Source of the DNA: an uncultured Lachnospiraceae bacterium
GTDB lineage: Bacteria; Bacillota; Clostridia; Lachnospirales; Lachnospiraceae
Assembly (NCBI GenBank): GCA_947629865.1
Contig: CANRFJ010000016.1
Span: 1 to 64,000 of the forward strand
Reading direction: 5' to 3'
DNA length: 64,000 bases
Below are positions 42,601 through 51,152 of this stretch, piece after piece; position 1 is the first letter of the stretch, and each line of letters starts with the position of its first letter. The notes under the pieces are model-generated. The model had not been told where the DNA came from and searched no databases. It saw nothing but the letters and a program-made list of their open reading frames with translations. Made by a program: the position numbers and the translations under genes.

Positions 42601-43029
42601 CGGCTGCTTGAGGCCATGAAGTGCGCCGGATACGTCAATGAGGAACCGGAGATTCTGGAAAAGATGGACAGACAGGTGGCGGAGAACGGGCAAATCCGGC
42701 CGGACAGCCGCTCCCGCTTCCTGCCGGTGTCGGTAAAGAAGGACGGCACCTTCCGCAAGGGTTCCCACGTCATGTCCACAGAAGAATTTAAGCGCCTGAT
42801 GGAACACAGCCGGGCCAAAATGGAGGAATTCGGGCGGAGGATCTTTGACGGGGAGGCGGATGCCGCCCCCTACAGATCGAAGTCGGAGTGCGGCTGTGAT
42901 TACTGCGGCCTGAAGGGAGTCTGCGGCGTGGAAAAGAGGGAACTGCCGGCCCGTGTGCGCGAATATCCGGAATTAGAAGACGAAGAAGTATGGGAGGTGC
43001 TGTATGGGCGGGATTCAGTGGAGCGATGA
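39622..43029 (+). CDS. addB: ATP-dependent helicase/nuclease subunit AddB
   Basis: A 1135-residue subunit of the AddAB helicase-nuclease, which resects double-strand breaks for recombination (functional equivalent of RecBCD). The Walker A is FIMGGAGSGKSTTLYNMI at the very start. The C-terminal RecB-type nuclease has IKIIDYKSGQRDLSLS and YYGLQLQLVTYMAAAM. The [4Fe-4S] cluster cysteines are FARCPYAHF and, near the C-terminus, SECGCDYCGLKGVC. GGGAGG precedes the ATG. It overlaps addA by 26 bp, so the pair is translationally coupled. Confidence 0.96.
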   Translation: MSLQFIMGGAGSGKSTTLYNMISREAAEHREKNFIVLVPDQFTLETQRTLVERSGRGGILNVDVLSFHRLAYRVFEEVPALRKTVLEDMGKMMLLRKVFAEQKKNLKYFKRGIQKPGFLDECKSFLCELMQYAVGEEEFDRMEECLGGESLMACKIRDLRLIYHALKEKMGDTYMMAEELVPQLTGVAASIDMLRDSVICLDGFTGFTPTQYDLLRELLTCCEKMFVTVTTDRTGKRRDVFSLSTDTVTRLSKIAAEVHVGIEEPILTGRGGEKIPYRVAESRDLRFLEEHIFSYGRTEQTGEVRDIQVRACRREADEAAYAARTIWWLVQEEGYSYGDIAIVTGDIASYEQPLAREMGRLGIRYFMDYKKSIGANALAEYSMSFLEMVRRNMDYESTFRFLRCGLSPLSAEETDILENYVIARGRRGFRSYRQEWEYTVERLDLVEVNEYRAKFMDSVGTAVARCQGGKKTVREFTEILYRLITDNHLYERVTEQSRRFEEEGNPLLASEYSSIYRLMMELFDELVELLGGETVSFREYEEILSAGISEGLVGFVPPSSNQVMVGDVERSRLNNIKVLFFMGVNDDRIPRVQGGPGILSESERRKIAEAGVELAPLPEEQACTGQFYLYLTLTKPSDKLFLTYSRMGGDGAGRRPAYLIHSIQTLFPDLVPVDDEREHSLRRALGTDRGRQYLITRLADGSFRRDACWWELAAYYREREPALFEKLLSMRAPEKKTRLSREAAELLYGSRLYGNVTRLEQFARCPYAHFVIFGLGLKEREEYTVGAIDYGNVFHGAMEHFSHELEERGIGWKELGEEEVAALAGESVEYATSGYKGKMFHQSKRVEFMIVRMKQIMRDTVWGIWRQMREGEFVQMYSEKRFSGQDDLSALSVPLGDGRTLVLGGQIDRVDVCGEADRRLIKIIDYKSGQRDLSLSKVYYGLQLQLVTYMAAAMEMEEKKYPESRTVPAAMLYYQMKEPELAWQEESAEGRKERLLEAMKCAGYVNEEPEILEKMDRQVAENGQIRPDSRSRFLPVSVKKDGTFRKGSHVMSTEEFKRLMEHSRAKMEEFGRRIFDGEADAAPYRSKSECGCDYCGLKGVCGVEKRELPARVREYPELEDEEVWEVLYGRDSVER

Positions 43030-46000
43030 CCAGCAGAAGGTCATGAACATACGGGGAGCCAATATTCTGGTGTCGGCGGCGGCGGGCTCCGGCAAGACGG
43101 CCGTGCTGGTGGAGCGGATTTTCCGCCGGATCATGGACAAAAACCACCCGGTAGATGTGGACGCCTTTGTAATCGTTACCTTCACCAGAGCGGCGGCGGC
43201 ACAGATGAAGGAGCGCCTGCGCGCCCGACTGGAGGAGGCCCTCATGGAGGAGCCGGAAAACCGGCATTTGCAGAGGCAGCTGGGACTGGTCGCCTCGGCG
43301 CATATTTCCACGGTGCACAGCTTCTGCGGATATGTGATCCAGAATTATTTTCACCGGATAGGTCTCGATCCGGCTTACCGCCAGGGCACGGAGAGCGAGC
43401 TGGCGCTCCTGCAGGGTGAGGCCATGGCTGAAATTCTGGAGGAGGAGTATACGGAGGAGCGTCCGGACTTTGTGGAGCTGGCGCAGATGCCGATGTTCCA
43501 GCGCAGCGACGCCCGGCTGGAGGAGATGATCCGGCAGATATATGAGAGCGCCATGAGCGAGCCCTTTCCCGACGCCTGGCTGGAGCGCATGGAGAATTTT
43601 CTCACAGTGGCAGATGAGAGGGAGTGGAGGGAGAGCCCCTTTGCGAAACTTCTCATGGAGGACTGCCGCCGCGTGGTGGAGGGGATCGTGGACGAGGGGA
43701 AAAGGCTGATGGAGTTATGTGAGAGACCGGCCGGCCCCTACTATTTTGACAAGCGAATCGAGGAGCTGAACGAACTGTGTGGGAGCCTTCTGGGGGCGGG
43801 GGACTACGAGGATTTCCGCCGGATTCTGGGTGAGATGAGTTTTTCCCGCATGGCGCCGGGGCGGGATAAGAGCGTGGACGAATCCCTGAAAAAAGCGGTA
43901 CAGGACGGCCGAAACCAGTGCAAAAAGATCTTAGAGGAGATGCGGGACGGCTATTTCTTTCAGGATATAGAGGGGCATCTGGCGGACTTAAAGGCCATGG
44001 GTGGCCGGATCCTGACGCTGCTCCGGCTGACAAGGCGTTTTAAGGAGGAATATACCGCAGCCAAGAGAGATAAGGGGTTGGTGGACTTCAACGATCTGGA
44101 GCAGTTAGCGCTGTCCATTCTTCTGGAGTGGGACGGAGAGAAGCAGGAATATGTGCGGTCGGCGGCGGCGCTGGAACTGGCGGAGCAGTTTGAGGAGATT
44201 ATGATTGACGAGTACCAGGACAGCAACCGGGTGCAGGACACCCTTCTGATGAGCATATCGAGGGAGGGGCTCGGAGGCCGCGATCCCAACGTCTTTATGG
44301 TGGGGGACGTCAAGCAGAGCATATACCGGTTCCGCAATGCCTGTCCGGAGCTCTTTGCGGAGAAACTCCTCACCTACGACGCTGAGGGAGAGAGCCGGAA
44401 CCGGCGGGTTGATCTGCATCAGAATTTCCGGAGCAGGGAGGTGGTGCTGGAGGGCTGCAACTGTGTGTTTTCGCGCATGATGCACAGAGATCTGGGCGGC
44501 GTGGAATATGACGGAGCCGCCAGGCTCAGGTGCGGGCGCACTTTTCCGGAGACGGAGCACAGGGTGTCGGAAAAAATTGACGCCTATGTGATTCTGGATA
44601 AGGAGGACGCGGAACTGGAGGGGCGCCTCATCGCATCGAAGATCAAAGAGATGACGGATCCCGCAAACCCCCTGTATCTGTATGAGGAAGGGGAGTGGCG
44701 GCCCGCGGCCTATCGGGACATTGTGGTTTTGAGCCGGAGCGTGAAAAATGCCGGAGAGAGCTACTGCGACGCCCTGAGCGAGGCGGGGATTCCCGTGGTA
44801 ATGGAGCACACGCAGGGATTTTTCGACACCAGGGAGATACGGCTGATGACGGATATGCTTCAGGTCATAGACAATCCGAGGCAGGACATACCGCTGGCGG
44901 CGGTGCTGACGGGGCCGATGTTTTCCTTCAGCGGGGAGGAGATGGCGCTTCTGCGGAGCGGCAGCCGCAGGGGAGACCTGTACGATTCGCTGTGCGGCTA
45001 TGAAGGGGAAGACGGCCTGTCTGCAAAGATAAGGCATTTTCTCGAAGTGCTGTCCCGTCTGAGGAAAAAGACTTCCTATGCTACAGTGGCGGAGCTGATT
45101 CAGGACATCTATCGGGAGACGGATATATATGAGACGGTACAGATGATGAGTGAGGGCGCGCAGAGGGCGGCCAATATGGACAGTCTGATGGAGCAGGCCA
45201 GGGAATTTGACGAGACGGTATACCACGGGCTGTATCAGTTTGTCCGCTACATACAGAGGATTCAGGAGCAGAAGGAGCAGATGGGGGAGGTCAATCTGGC
45301 CGGCGAGGAGGAAAATGTCGTCCGGATTATGACGATCCACAAGAGCAAGGGACTGGAATTTCCCATCTGCATTGTGGCGGGAATGGGAAAAAGGCTTGGG
45401 AGCGCCAGCAAATCGTTTCTGACGATCCAGCCGGACATCGGGATCGCCTCAAAACTGGTGGACAATGACAGCCGGACGGTCAGGGATACCCTGTACCAGC
45501 GCTTTCTGCGGCGGCAGAATGATCTGGCCGATCTGGGAGAGGAACTCCGTGTGCTGTATGTGGCGATGACGCGCGCGAAGGAGAAACTAATCCTAATCGG
45601 ATGCCGGAAGGAAATTGAGGCCGGCGGCGTGAATTATCTGGAGCGGAGCCGGATGAACACCTTTTTTGACATGGTACTCCCCGCAGCGCTCTCCGAGGAC
45701 AAATGGTTTGCGGTGACGCCGGTATACAGGGAGGAGCTGTGTGAGGAAGCGGCGGCCGAGATTGTGAGGGAAAATGTGGAAACTGCGAGTCTTTACAATT
45801 TTGACACATCTGTCCGCTATCATAAAGAGACACACGAATTATTAGAATTTTTTGAAAAAAATGTCGAGACCGATACGGAGATTCTGCCGGTAAAGGTATC
45901 TGTGTCGGATCTGAAAGTAAAATCCATGGAAGAACTGGACATGGAAGATTTTACCATACTCTCGCACACCGGCGAGGACGCAGAGATGCCGGTGCCGGCT

Positions 46001-46567
46001 TTTATGAGAGAGGAGACGCCGGAGAACTCCGCCGGACGCGGGGCGGCATACGGCACGATCTGGCATCAGGTTATGGCGCGGATCGATTTTCAGAAGACCG
46101 GCACGGAGGATGAACTGCGCGGGGCGGTACAGGACATGGTAAAGACGGGACGGCTTCGTCCGGAGGAGACAGAGGTGCTCGATTACCGGCGGCTGCTGCA
46201 CTTTTTCCACTCTCCGCTGGGACAGGCGATGGCACGGGCGGCGGCCGAGGGACGGCTTCACAGGGAGCAGCCCTTTGTGGTGGCGAAGCCGGCCGGTGAG
46301 ATCTTCCCCGAGTGCGGAGTGACTGACGGCAGGACGGTGCTGGTGCAGGGAATCATCGACGGATATTATGAGGACGGAGATGGAATTGTGCTGATGGATT
46401 ACAAGACGGATTCGCTGCGAGAGGGAGGAGAAGACGTTCTTATCAGCCGATATAAAAGACAGATGGAAATTTACAAAGAGGCATTGGAGGCGATGTCGGG
46501 CAAGCCGGTGAAGGAGTGCGTTCTGTACTCATTCTCCCTTGGCTGCACGCTCCGGATTGGAGGATAA
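43004..46567 (+). CDS. addA: ATP-dependent helicase/nuclease subunit AddA
   Basis: A 1187-residue UvrD-type helicase with a C-terminal nuclease. Motif I SAAAGSGKTAVLVERI, motif Ia TFTRAAAAQMKERL, motif II IMIDEYQDSN, motif III VGDVKQSIYRFRNA, motif V MTIHKSKGLEFPI and motif VI RVLYVAMTRAKEKL are complete. The nuclease has GTIWHQVMARIDF and IVLMDYKTDSL, then YKRQMEIYKEALE. The start overlaps addB with AGGTG upstream. AddA moves 3' to 5' and cuts the 3' strand. Downstream, a methyltransferase starts 1 bp after the stop. Confidence 0.96.
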   Translation: MGGIQWSDDQQKVMNIRGANILVSAAAGSGKTAVLVERIFRRIMDKNHPVDVDAFVIVTFTRAAAAQMKERLRARLEEALMEEPENRHLQRQLGLVASAHISTVHSFCGYVIQNYFHRIGLDPAYRQGTESELALLQGEAMAEILEEEYTEERPDFVELAQMPMFQRSDARLEEMIRQIYESAMSEPFPDAWLERMENFLTVADEREWRESPFAKLLMEDCRRVVEGIVDEGKRLMELCERPAGPYYFDKRIEELNELCGSLLGAGDYEDFRRILGEMSFSRMAPGRDKSVDESLKKAVQDGRNQCKKILEEMRDGYFFQDIEGHLADLKAMGGRILTLLRLTRRFKEEYTAAKRDKGLVDFNDLEQLALSILLEWDGEKQEYVRSAAALELAEQFEEIMIDEYQDSNRVQDTLLMSISREGLGGRDPNVFMVGDVKQSIYRFRNACPELFAEKLLTYDAEGESRNRRVDLHQNFRSREVVLEGCNCVFSRMMHRDLGGVEYDGAARLRCGRTFPETEHRVSEKIDAYVILDKEDAELEGRLIASKIKEMTDPANPLYLYEEGEWRPAAYRDIVVLSRSVKNAGESYCDALSEAGIPVVMEHTQGFFDTREIRLMTDMLQVIDNPRQDIPLAAVLTGPMFSFSGEEMALLRSGSRRGDLYDSLCGYEGEDGLSAKIRHFLEVLSRLRKKTSYATVAELIQDIYRETDIYETVQMMSEGAQRAANMDSLMEQAREFDETVYHGLYQFVRYIQRIQEQKEQMGEVNLAGEEENVVRIMTIHKSKGLEFPICIVAGMGKRLGSASKSFLTIQPDIGIASKLVDNDSRTVRDTLYQRFLRRQNDLADLGEELRVLYVAMTRAKEKLILIGCRKEIEAGGVNYLERSRMNTFFDMVLPAALSEDKWFAVTPVYREELCEEAAAEIVRENVETASLYNFDTSVRYHKETHELLEFFEKNVETDTEILPVKVSVSDLKVKSMEELDMEDFTILSHTGEDAEMPVPAFMREETPENSAGRGAAYGTIWHQVMARIDFQKTGTEDELRGAVQDMVKTGRLRPEETEVLDYRRLLHFFHSPLGQAMARAAAEGRLHREQPFVVAKPAGEIFPECGVTDGRTVLVQGIIDGYYEDGDGIVLMDYKTDSLREGGEDVLISRYKRQMEIYKEALEAMSGKPVKECVLYSFSLGCTLRIGG

Positions 46568-46568
46568 T

Positions 46569-47318
46569 GTGTACGAAAAATTTGCGAATGTTTACGACCA
46601 TATGATGAACCAGATTCCCTATGAGGAATGGTTTGGGCATTTGAGGGATTATCTGGCGTCCCACGGAGTAGACGGGGGGACGATCTGTGAGCTGGGGTGC
46701 GGAACCGGTACAATGACTGAGCTGTTTGCCGCCGCCGGATACAAGATGATAGGGGTGGACAGCTCCGGCGACATGCTGGCGCTGGCCCAGGACAAAAAAC
46801 TGGAGAACGGCTCGGACATTCTCTATCTGGAACAGGATATGAGGGAGCTTGAGCTGGCGGAACCGGTGGACGCCTTCCTGAGCGTCTGCGATTCCATCAA
46901 CTATCTTCTGCAGGAAGATGAGCTGGTCTCTGTCTTTTCCCATGTGAAGAAGTATCTCAGACCGGGGGGATATTTTATCTTTGATCTGAAGACGACCTAC
47001 TGTTACCGGAATATCATCGGCAACCAGACATGGGTGGAGCAGGATGAGGAGGTCAGCTATATCTGGGAGAATTACTACTATGACGACCAGGACATCAACG
47101 AGTACATGCTGACGATTTTCAGGAAGCAGCCGGACAGCGATCTCTATGAGCGCATCGAGGAGGCCCATTACCAGCGCGCCTATTCGGTGGAACGGCTGAA
47201 GAAACTTCTGGCAGAGGGCGGCCTGTCCATGGTGGAATGTTTTGACGCATTGATGGAGGGAGGGCCCACGGAGAACAGCGAGAGGATCTACGTGGTAGCA
47301 AAGACAAAGGAAGTGTAA
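46569..47318 (+). CDS. Class I SAM-dependent methyltransferase
   Basis: A 249-residue enzyme. The SAM-binding motif I is ICELGCGTGTMTELFAAAGY, followed by GVDSSGDMLALAQDK (motif post-I) and a YLEQDMRELEL acidic loop. The remaining half is mixed alpha-beta with YFIFDLKTTYCYRNI. I set the start at GTG 46569, two bases after the addA stop, since GGAGG lies 6 bp before it and YEKFANVYDHMM is the usual N-terminus; a longer frame from 46539 would lie inside addA. The substrate is unknown; the operon position with addBA does not reveal it. Confidence 0.87.
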   Translation: MYEKFANVYDHMMNQIPYEEWFGHLRDYLASHGVDGGTICELGCGTGTMTELFAAAGYKMIGVDSSGDMLALAQDKKLENGSDILYLEQDMRELELAEPVDAFLSVCDSINYLLQEDELVSVFSHVKKYLRPGGYFIFDLKTTYCYRNIIGNQTWVEQDEEVSYIWENYYYDDQDINEYMLTIFRKQPDSDLYERIEEAHYQRAYSVERLKKLLAEGGLSMVECFDALMEGGPTENSERIYVVAKTKEV

Positions 47319-47321
47319 ATT

Positions 47322-49226
47322 ATGAGGAGAGTATGGGCAGTATTGCTGATTTTTGCGCTGGCTGGGGCCGGTTTTCTGGCAACAGATTGTAAAAAGGTGC
47401 AGGCGGCGGGGGAGACGGGCGTGGTGACGGCCAGCCTGTTGAATGTTCGCACGGGGGCAGGTACGGATTATCAGAATGTGAAGACCTCCGCCGGGACTTC
47501 GGTGCAGCTTGCGGCCGGAACAAAGGTCACGATTCTGGAGACGCTGACTGCGGAGAAGGACGGCAGCTCATGGTATAAGGTGTCGTTCTCCTTTGAGGGG
47601 GAGAGCCTCTCCGGCTATGCCAGCGCCCAGTATATTGCCATTGATACGACGGCGCCCTCGGCCACGCCCACGACGGCGCCGGCCTCTACGACGCCGATTA
47701 CGACATACCGCTACGAGACCACATACCGGAAGATTAAGGTGGCGGGCCGGTTGTCCCAGAAAAGAGCCGTGTACAAGAAGGCGGGGGGCAGACAGCTGAA
47801 GGTGTCGAAAAAAGCGGTGATACTGTCCAAGGGAAAAAAGGTCACGATTACAGGGGAAAAACTGGTTAAGAACAAAAAGTGGTTTAAGATTTCTTTTAAA
47901 TATAAAAAGAAAACGCGCACGGCTTATATTCGTAACATCTATGTGAAAATGACATTGAAGACCGGAGCGTGCGCCGTAATCGCCAACTTAAAGAAGGCGG
48001 CCAAGGTGCACACGAAGGCAGGGGCCTCGGCGCCGTACAAAAAAAAGGGAAAGACGATAATAAAGATTCCAAAAGGCGCCACGGTGAAAATTACGAAGGA
48101 GAAGCTGCCGGCGGGCACGAAGACTAAGTGGTATAAACTGTCCTTTGATTACAACGGCAGCCAGAAAACCGGCTGGGTAAGTTCGAAGTTCGTCAAGCTG
48201 GCGAAGGAAAAGAAGGTAAAAAAAGTGGCGGTGACTGCGCTCACCAGCGCCCAGTTTGAAAAGAGCATGACAGAGCAGGGATTTCCGGAGTCCTACAAGC
48301 AGAGCCTGCGTATCCTGCATCAGGCCTATCCGCTCTGGCAGTTCCAGGCCTATAAGACCGGAGTGGACTGGAATACCGCCCTGACTGCAGAGTGCAAGCT
48401 CGGACTGAACCTGATTTCCAATTCCAAGGCGGAACCGTGGAAGTCCAAAGAGCCGGGCGCCTATAACAGCAAGACACACACCTGGAAGGTGTTTGACGGA
48501 AGCAACTGGGTGGCTGCCTCTAAGGAGGCGATAGCCTATTATATGGATCCGAGGAATTTCCTTTCGGAAAATAATGTTTATCAGTTTGAACTGCTGGAAT
48601 ACCAGTCCCAGTACCAGACAAAGGCGGGCGTGGATAATATTCTCAACAACACGCCGTTTTATAATAAGACATTTACCTATAAGGATCTGAATACGGGAAA
48701 GAGCAAGAGCATTTCCTATGCGGACGCCTTTGTCGACGCGGCGAAGACTTCCGGGGTGAGCCCGTACCATCTGGCCTCCCGCGCAAGGCAGGAGGTTGTC
48801 ATAAGCGCGACTGCTGTGAGCGGCTCCGTGAGCGGAACAAATGCCACTTATCCGGGGATATACAACTTTTATAATATAGGCGCGGTAAGCAGCGCAAACC
48901 CCGTGCTGAACGGACTGAAGTGGGCCAGCTCCGGAAGCACCTATCTGAGGCCGTGGACGGATCGCTACCGCTCTATTGTGGGCGGGGGACAGTATATCGG
49001 CAGCAGCTATATACAGAAGGGGCAGAATACCGGATATCTGCAGAAGTTTAACATGACTTCGACGAACCGGTTTGGGCACCAGTATATGACGAATGTGGAG
49101 GCGGCTTACTCGGAGGCTATCAAGACAAAAAAAGCCTACGCGGGAAGCATTGATAAATCCCCGCTTGTCTTTTCGATTCCGGTGTATGAAAACATGCCGG
49201 CCTCAAACTGCCCGATTCCGCACTAG
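47322..49226 (+). CDS. Secreted SH3-domain N-acetylglucosaminidase (autolysin)
   Basis: A 634-residue exported cell-wall hydrolase. Signal peptide 1-29; SH3_3 domain (about 33-107, VVTASLLNVRTGAGTDYQN); Thr/Pro linker; two more diverged, Lys-rich SH3-like repeats (about 130-210 and 215-295); a C-terminal LytD-type glucosaminidase domain (about 310-620), with YYMDPRNFLSENNVYQFE, SRARQEVV and YNFYNIGAVSS. It should cleave after GlcNAc in peptidoglycan and is probably used in cell separation or growth. It starts 3 bp after the methyltransferase stop, so it may be read on the addBA transcript. Confidence 0.87.
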   Translation: MRRVWAVLLIFALAGAGFLATDCKKVQAAGETGVVTASLLNVRTGAGTDYQNVKTSAGTSVQLAAGTKVTILETLTAEKDGSSWYKVSFSFEGESLSGYASAQYIAIDTTAPSATPTTAPASTTPITTYRYETTYRKIKVAGRLSQKRAVYKKAGGRQLKVSKKAVILSKGKKVTITGEKLVKNKKWFKISFKYKKKTRTAYIRNIYVKMTLKTGACAVIANLKKAAKVHTKAGASAPYKKKGKTIIKIPKGATVKITKEKLPAGTKTKWYKLSFDYNGSQKTGWVSSKFVKLAKEKKVKKVAVTALTSAQFEKSMTEQGFPESYKQSLRILHQAYPLWQFQAYKTGVDWNTALTAECKLGLNLISNSKAEPWKSKEPGAYNSKTHTWKVFDGSNWVAASKEAIAYYMDPRNFLSENNVYQFELLEYQSQYQTKAGVDNILNNTPFYNKTFTYKDLNTGKSKSISYADAFVDAAKTSGVSPYHLASRARQEVVISATAVSGSVSGTNATYPGIYNFYNIGAVSSANPVLNGLKWASSGSTYLRPWTDRYRSIVGGGQYIGSSYIQKGQNTGYLQKFNMTSTNRFGHQYMTNVEAAYSEAIKTKKAYAGSIDKSPLVFSIPVYENMPASNCPIPH

Positions 49227-49260
49227 TGATTGCAGAGGACGCAAAGGAATGGAGAGAAAT

Positions 49261-50595
49261 ATGAGAGATTTACGGAAAAGTTTCTTTCGGGCAGCAGTCA
49301 TTCTGTCCGCAGCGCTTATCCTGCAGGCGGCATGGATATTGTCCGGCGCGCCCGCAGAGGCAGTGCGCGCCGAAACGGGGGATGCTGAGACGGGGAGCGC
49401 CGTGATCCGCTTCAGCGCCGCCGCTCCCCAGGTGAAAAAGGGAGAGGAGTTTACGGTAGTGTGCCAGGTGACGTCGTCGACGCCGTTTCTGGACGCGGAA
49501 TTCACGGTCGGATACGACTCCTCGATTATCGAATTTGTCCGGGGAGGCAGGAAAGTGACCGGCACGGGAGGCGTCCTGAAAATCGCCTCGACGGGAAATG
49601 AGACGGCCGTTACGAAGAAGACATTTTCCCTGCAGTTTGTGGCGGTCAAAAAGGGAACCTCCCTGATTGCCGTACAGGGGGCGTCCCGAATTACCGGCGA
49701 GGACGGAATGGGATTTTCCGTGTCCAGCAACCAGCTGGCCGTGACGGTTGGAAAAAAGAAGGGCGGTCAGGCTCCGCAGGAGACGAAGGCGCCGGTTGTG
49801 ACGCCGGAGCCGGTTCTCAGCAGCAATAACCGCCTAAAAAGCTTAAAGACGACGGCGTTTGAGATGACGCCGGAATTTTCGGGCGATGTGACAGAGTACA
49901 CGGCCAGCGTGGACTGCCGCGCCGATATCCTCTATGTCACCTTCGCGGCGGAGGATGAGAAGGCGAGGGTGGAACTGTCCGGCAATGAAAATCTCAAGGC
50001 GGGACAGAACGAGGTTCAGGTTATTGTGACGGCGGAGAACGGCGACAGGCGCAGGTATAATATCCTCGTCACCAGAGAGACGGAGGAGGAGACGAGGCAG
50101 CGTGAAAACGAGGAGAATGTGGGGAGTAAAGACATATCCTTTAGCATTTCCCGTAAGAACGGCCGGATTATTTTGAAAAACGCCTATGAATTTGAAGTGC
50201 AGGACGTCTCCGGACTGACAAATATCCCCGCGGGATATGTCCAGTCAAACATTGAACTGGGCGGAATAACAGTGCCTGCCTTTACCATGGAGAACGATTT
50301 GGACAACAACTATCTGCTCCTGTATCTGAAGGGCCCGGCGGGAAAGAGCGGCATATACCAGTACGACCGGCAGGAGCAGACTATGCAGCGGTACACAGGG
50401 AGCATGACTGAGCGGGTGAACAAAAGTGCCGGAGAGGATACGGGCGCCGGAGTCCTTTCCCTGACGCCGAACCATGTACTGCTCGCGATTATTGTGGGAC
50501 TGGTCATTCTGCTTCTCTGTATGCTCATCGCCATGTTGAAAATGGCCATGAGAAAAAAGGAAGAAAAAAACAGGAAGGATTACCTTGATTTTTAG
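49261..50595 (+). CDS. Membrane-anchored surface protein with cohesin-like and cadherin-like domains
   Basis: A 444-residue protein. Signal sequence about 1-40; cohesin-type beta domain (about 50-170, FSAAAPQVKKGEEFTVVC and LDAEFTVGYDSSIIEF); linker with Pro; cadherin-like beta-sandwich of the PF12733 type (about 190-280, NNRLKSLKTTAFEMTPEF and VTAENGDRRRYNILV). A domain of about 110 residues follows, then one C-terminal helix (LLAIIVGLVILLLCMLIAML) and a basic tail KKEEKNRKDYLDF. It is anchored at both hydrophobic ends or only at the C-terminus after cleavage. ATG 49261 is preferred (GGAGAG upstream); the frame from 49093 overlaps the previous gene. There is no dockerin in the window to bind the cohesin. 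Confidence 0.8.
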   Translation: MRDLRKSFFRAAVILSAALILQAAWILSGAPAEAVRAETGDAETGSAVIRFSAAAPQVKKGEEFTVVCQVTSSTPFLDAEFTVGYDSSIIEFVRGGRKVTGTGGVLKIASTGNETAVTKKTFSLQFVAVKKGTSLIAVQGASRITGEDGMGFSVSSNQLAVTVGKKKGGQAPQETKAPVVTPEPVLSSNNRLKSLKTTAFEMTPEFSGDVTEYTASVDCRADILYVTFAAEDEKARVELSGNENLKAGQNEVQVIVTAENGDRRRYNILVTRETEEETRQRENEENVGSKDISFSISRKNGRIILKNAYEFEVQDVSGLTNIPAGYVQSNIELGGITVPAFTMENDLDNNYLLLYLKGPAGKSGIYQYDRQEQTMQRYTGSMTERVNKSAGEDTGAGVLSLTPNHVLLAIIVGLVILLLCMLIAMLKMAMRKKEEKNRKDYLDF

Positions 50596-50636
50596 GGGCG
50601 GTTTTGTTACACTTCTATTATAACAGATGACAGCGC

Positions 50637-50662
50637 GCGGTCGTTTGGCCGCCGCTTTTTTT
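50637..50662 (+). terminator. Terminator before the GntR gene
   Basis: GCGGTC (50637-50642) pairs with GGCCGC (50647-50652), GTTT loop, then CGC and seven T. Confidence 0.55.
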
Positions 50663-50723
50663 GACAGGGAGACGGCCGTGGAGGCGGCGTCTTTCACAGG
50701 ATAAGGCCGGGGAGGCGGAAGCG

Positions 50724-51116
50724 ATGTATATATCCATTGACTTTAACAGCGAGGAGGCGCTGTATCTCCAATTGCGCAATCAGATTATTCTGGCGATTGT
50801 GCGGGCGGAACTGCGCGACGGGGAGAACCTGCCCTCTGTCCGCGAGCTGGCGGAGCGCATCGGGATCAACATGCACACTGTCAACAAGGCCTATGCGGTT
50901 CTCCGTCAGGAGGGCTATCTCAGGCTGGACCGGAGGCGTGGCGCCGTGGTGGCTGTGGACATGGATCGCGTAAAGGCCGTCATGCAGCTGGAGAAGACGC
51001 TGGATCTGGTGCTGGCGCAGGCGATCTGCAAAGACGTCGGCAGAGAGGATGTACACCAGCTGGTAGATGAGATCTATGACCGGTATGGCAGTTATGCGGA
51101 CGAAAACAAAAAATAA
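50724..51116 (+). CDS. GntR-family (YtrA-like) transcriptional regulator
   Basis: A 130-residue regulator of the short YtrA subfamily: N-terminal winged helix (ALYLQLRNQIILAIVRAELR, LPSVRELAERIGINMHTVNK) and a short helical tail (about 85-125) in place of a large ligand domain. GGGGAGG lies 8 bp before ATG 50724. YtrA-type regulators often control neighbouring ABC transporter genes, but here clpC follows at 36 bp, so it may be an autoregulator or a substitute regulator of the clpC unit. A GGCCAGC/GCTGGCC hairpin (51127-51142) separates the two genes. Confidence 0.88.
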   Translation: MYISIDFNSEEALYLQLRNQIILAIVRAELRDGENLPSVRELAERIGINMHTVNKAYAVLRQEGYLRLDRRRGAVVAVDMDRVKAVMQLEKTLDLVLAQAICKDVGREDVHQLVDEIYDRYGSYADENKK

Positions 51117-51152
51117 GAAAGGTATGGGCCAGCGGGCTGGCCTTTGAGTGGT

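Noticed and set aside
51127-51142. CtsR operator upstream of clpC
   Set aside because: The GGCCAGC/GCTGGCC inverted repeat does not resemble the CtsR heptad direct repeat; it reads as a hairpin.
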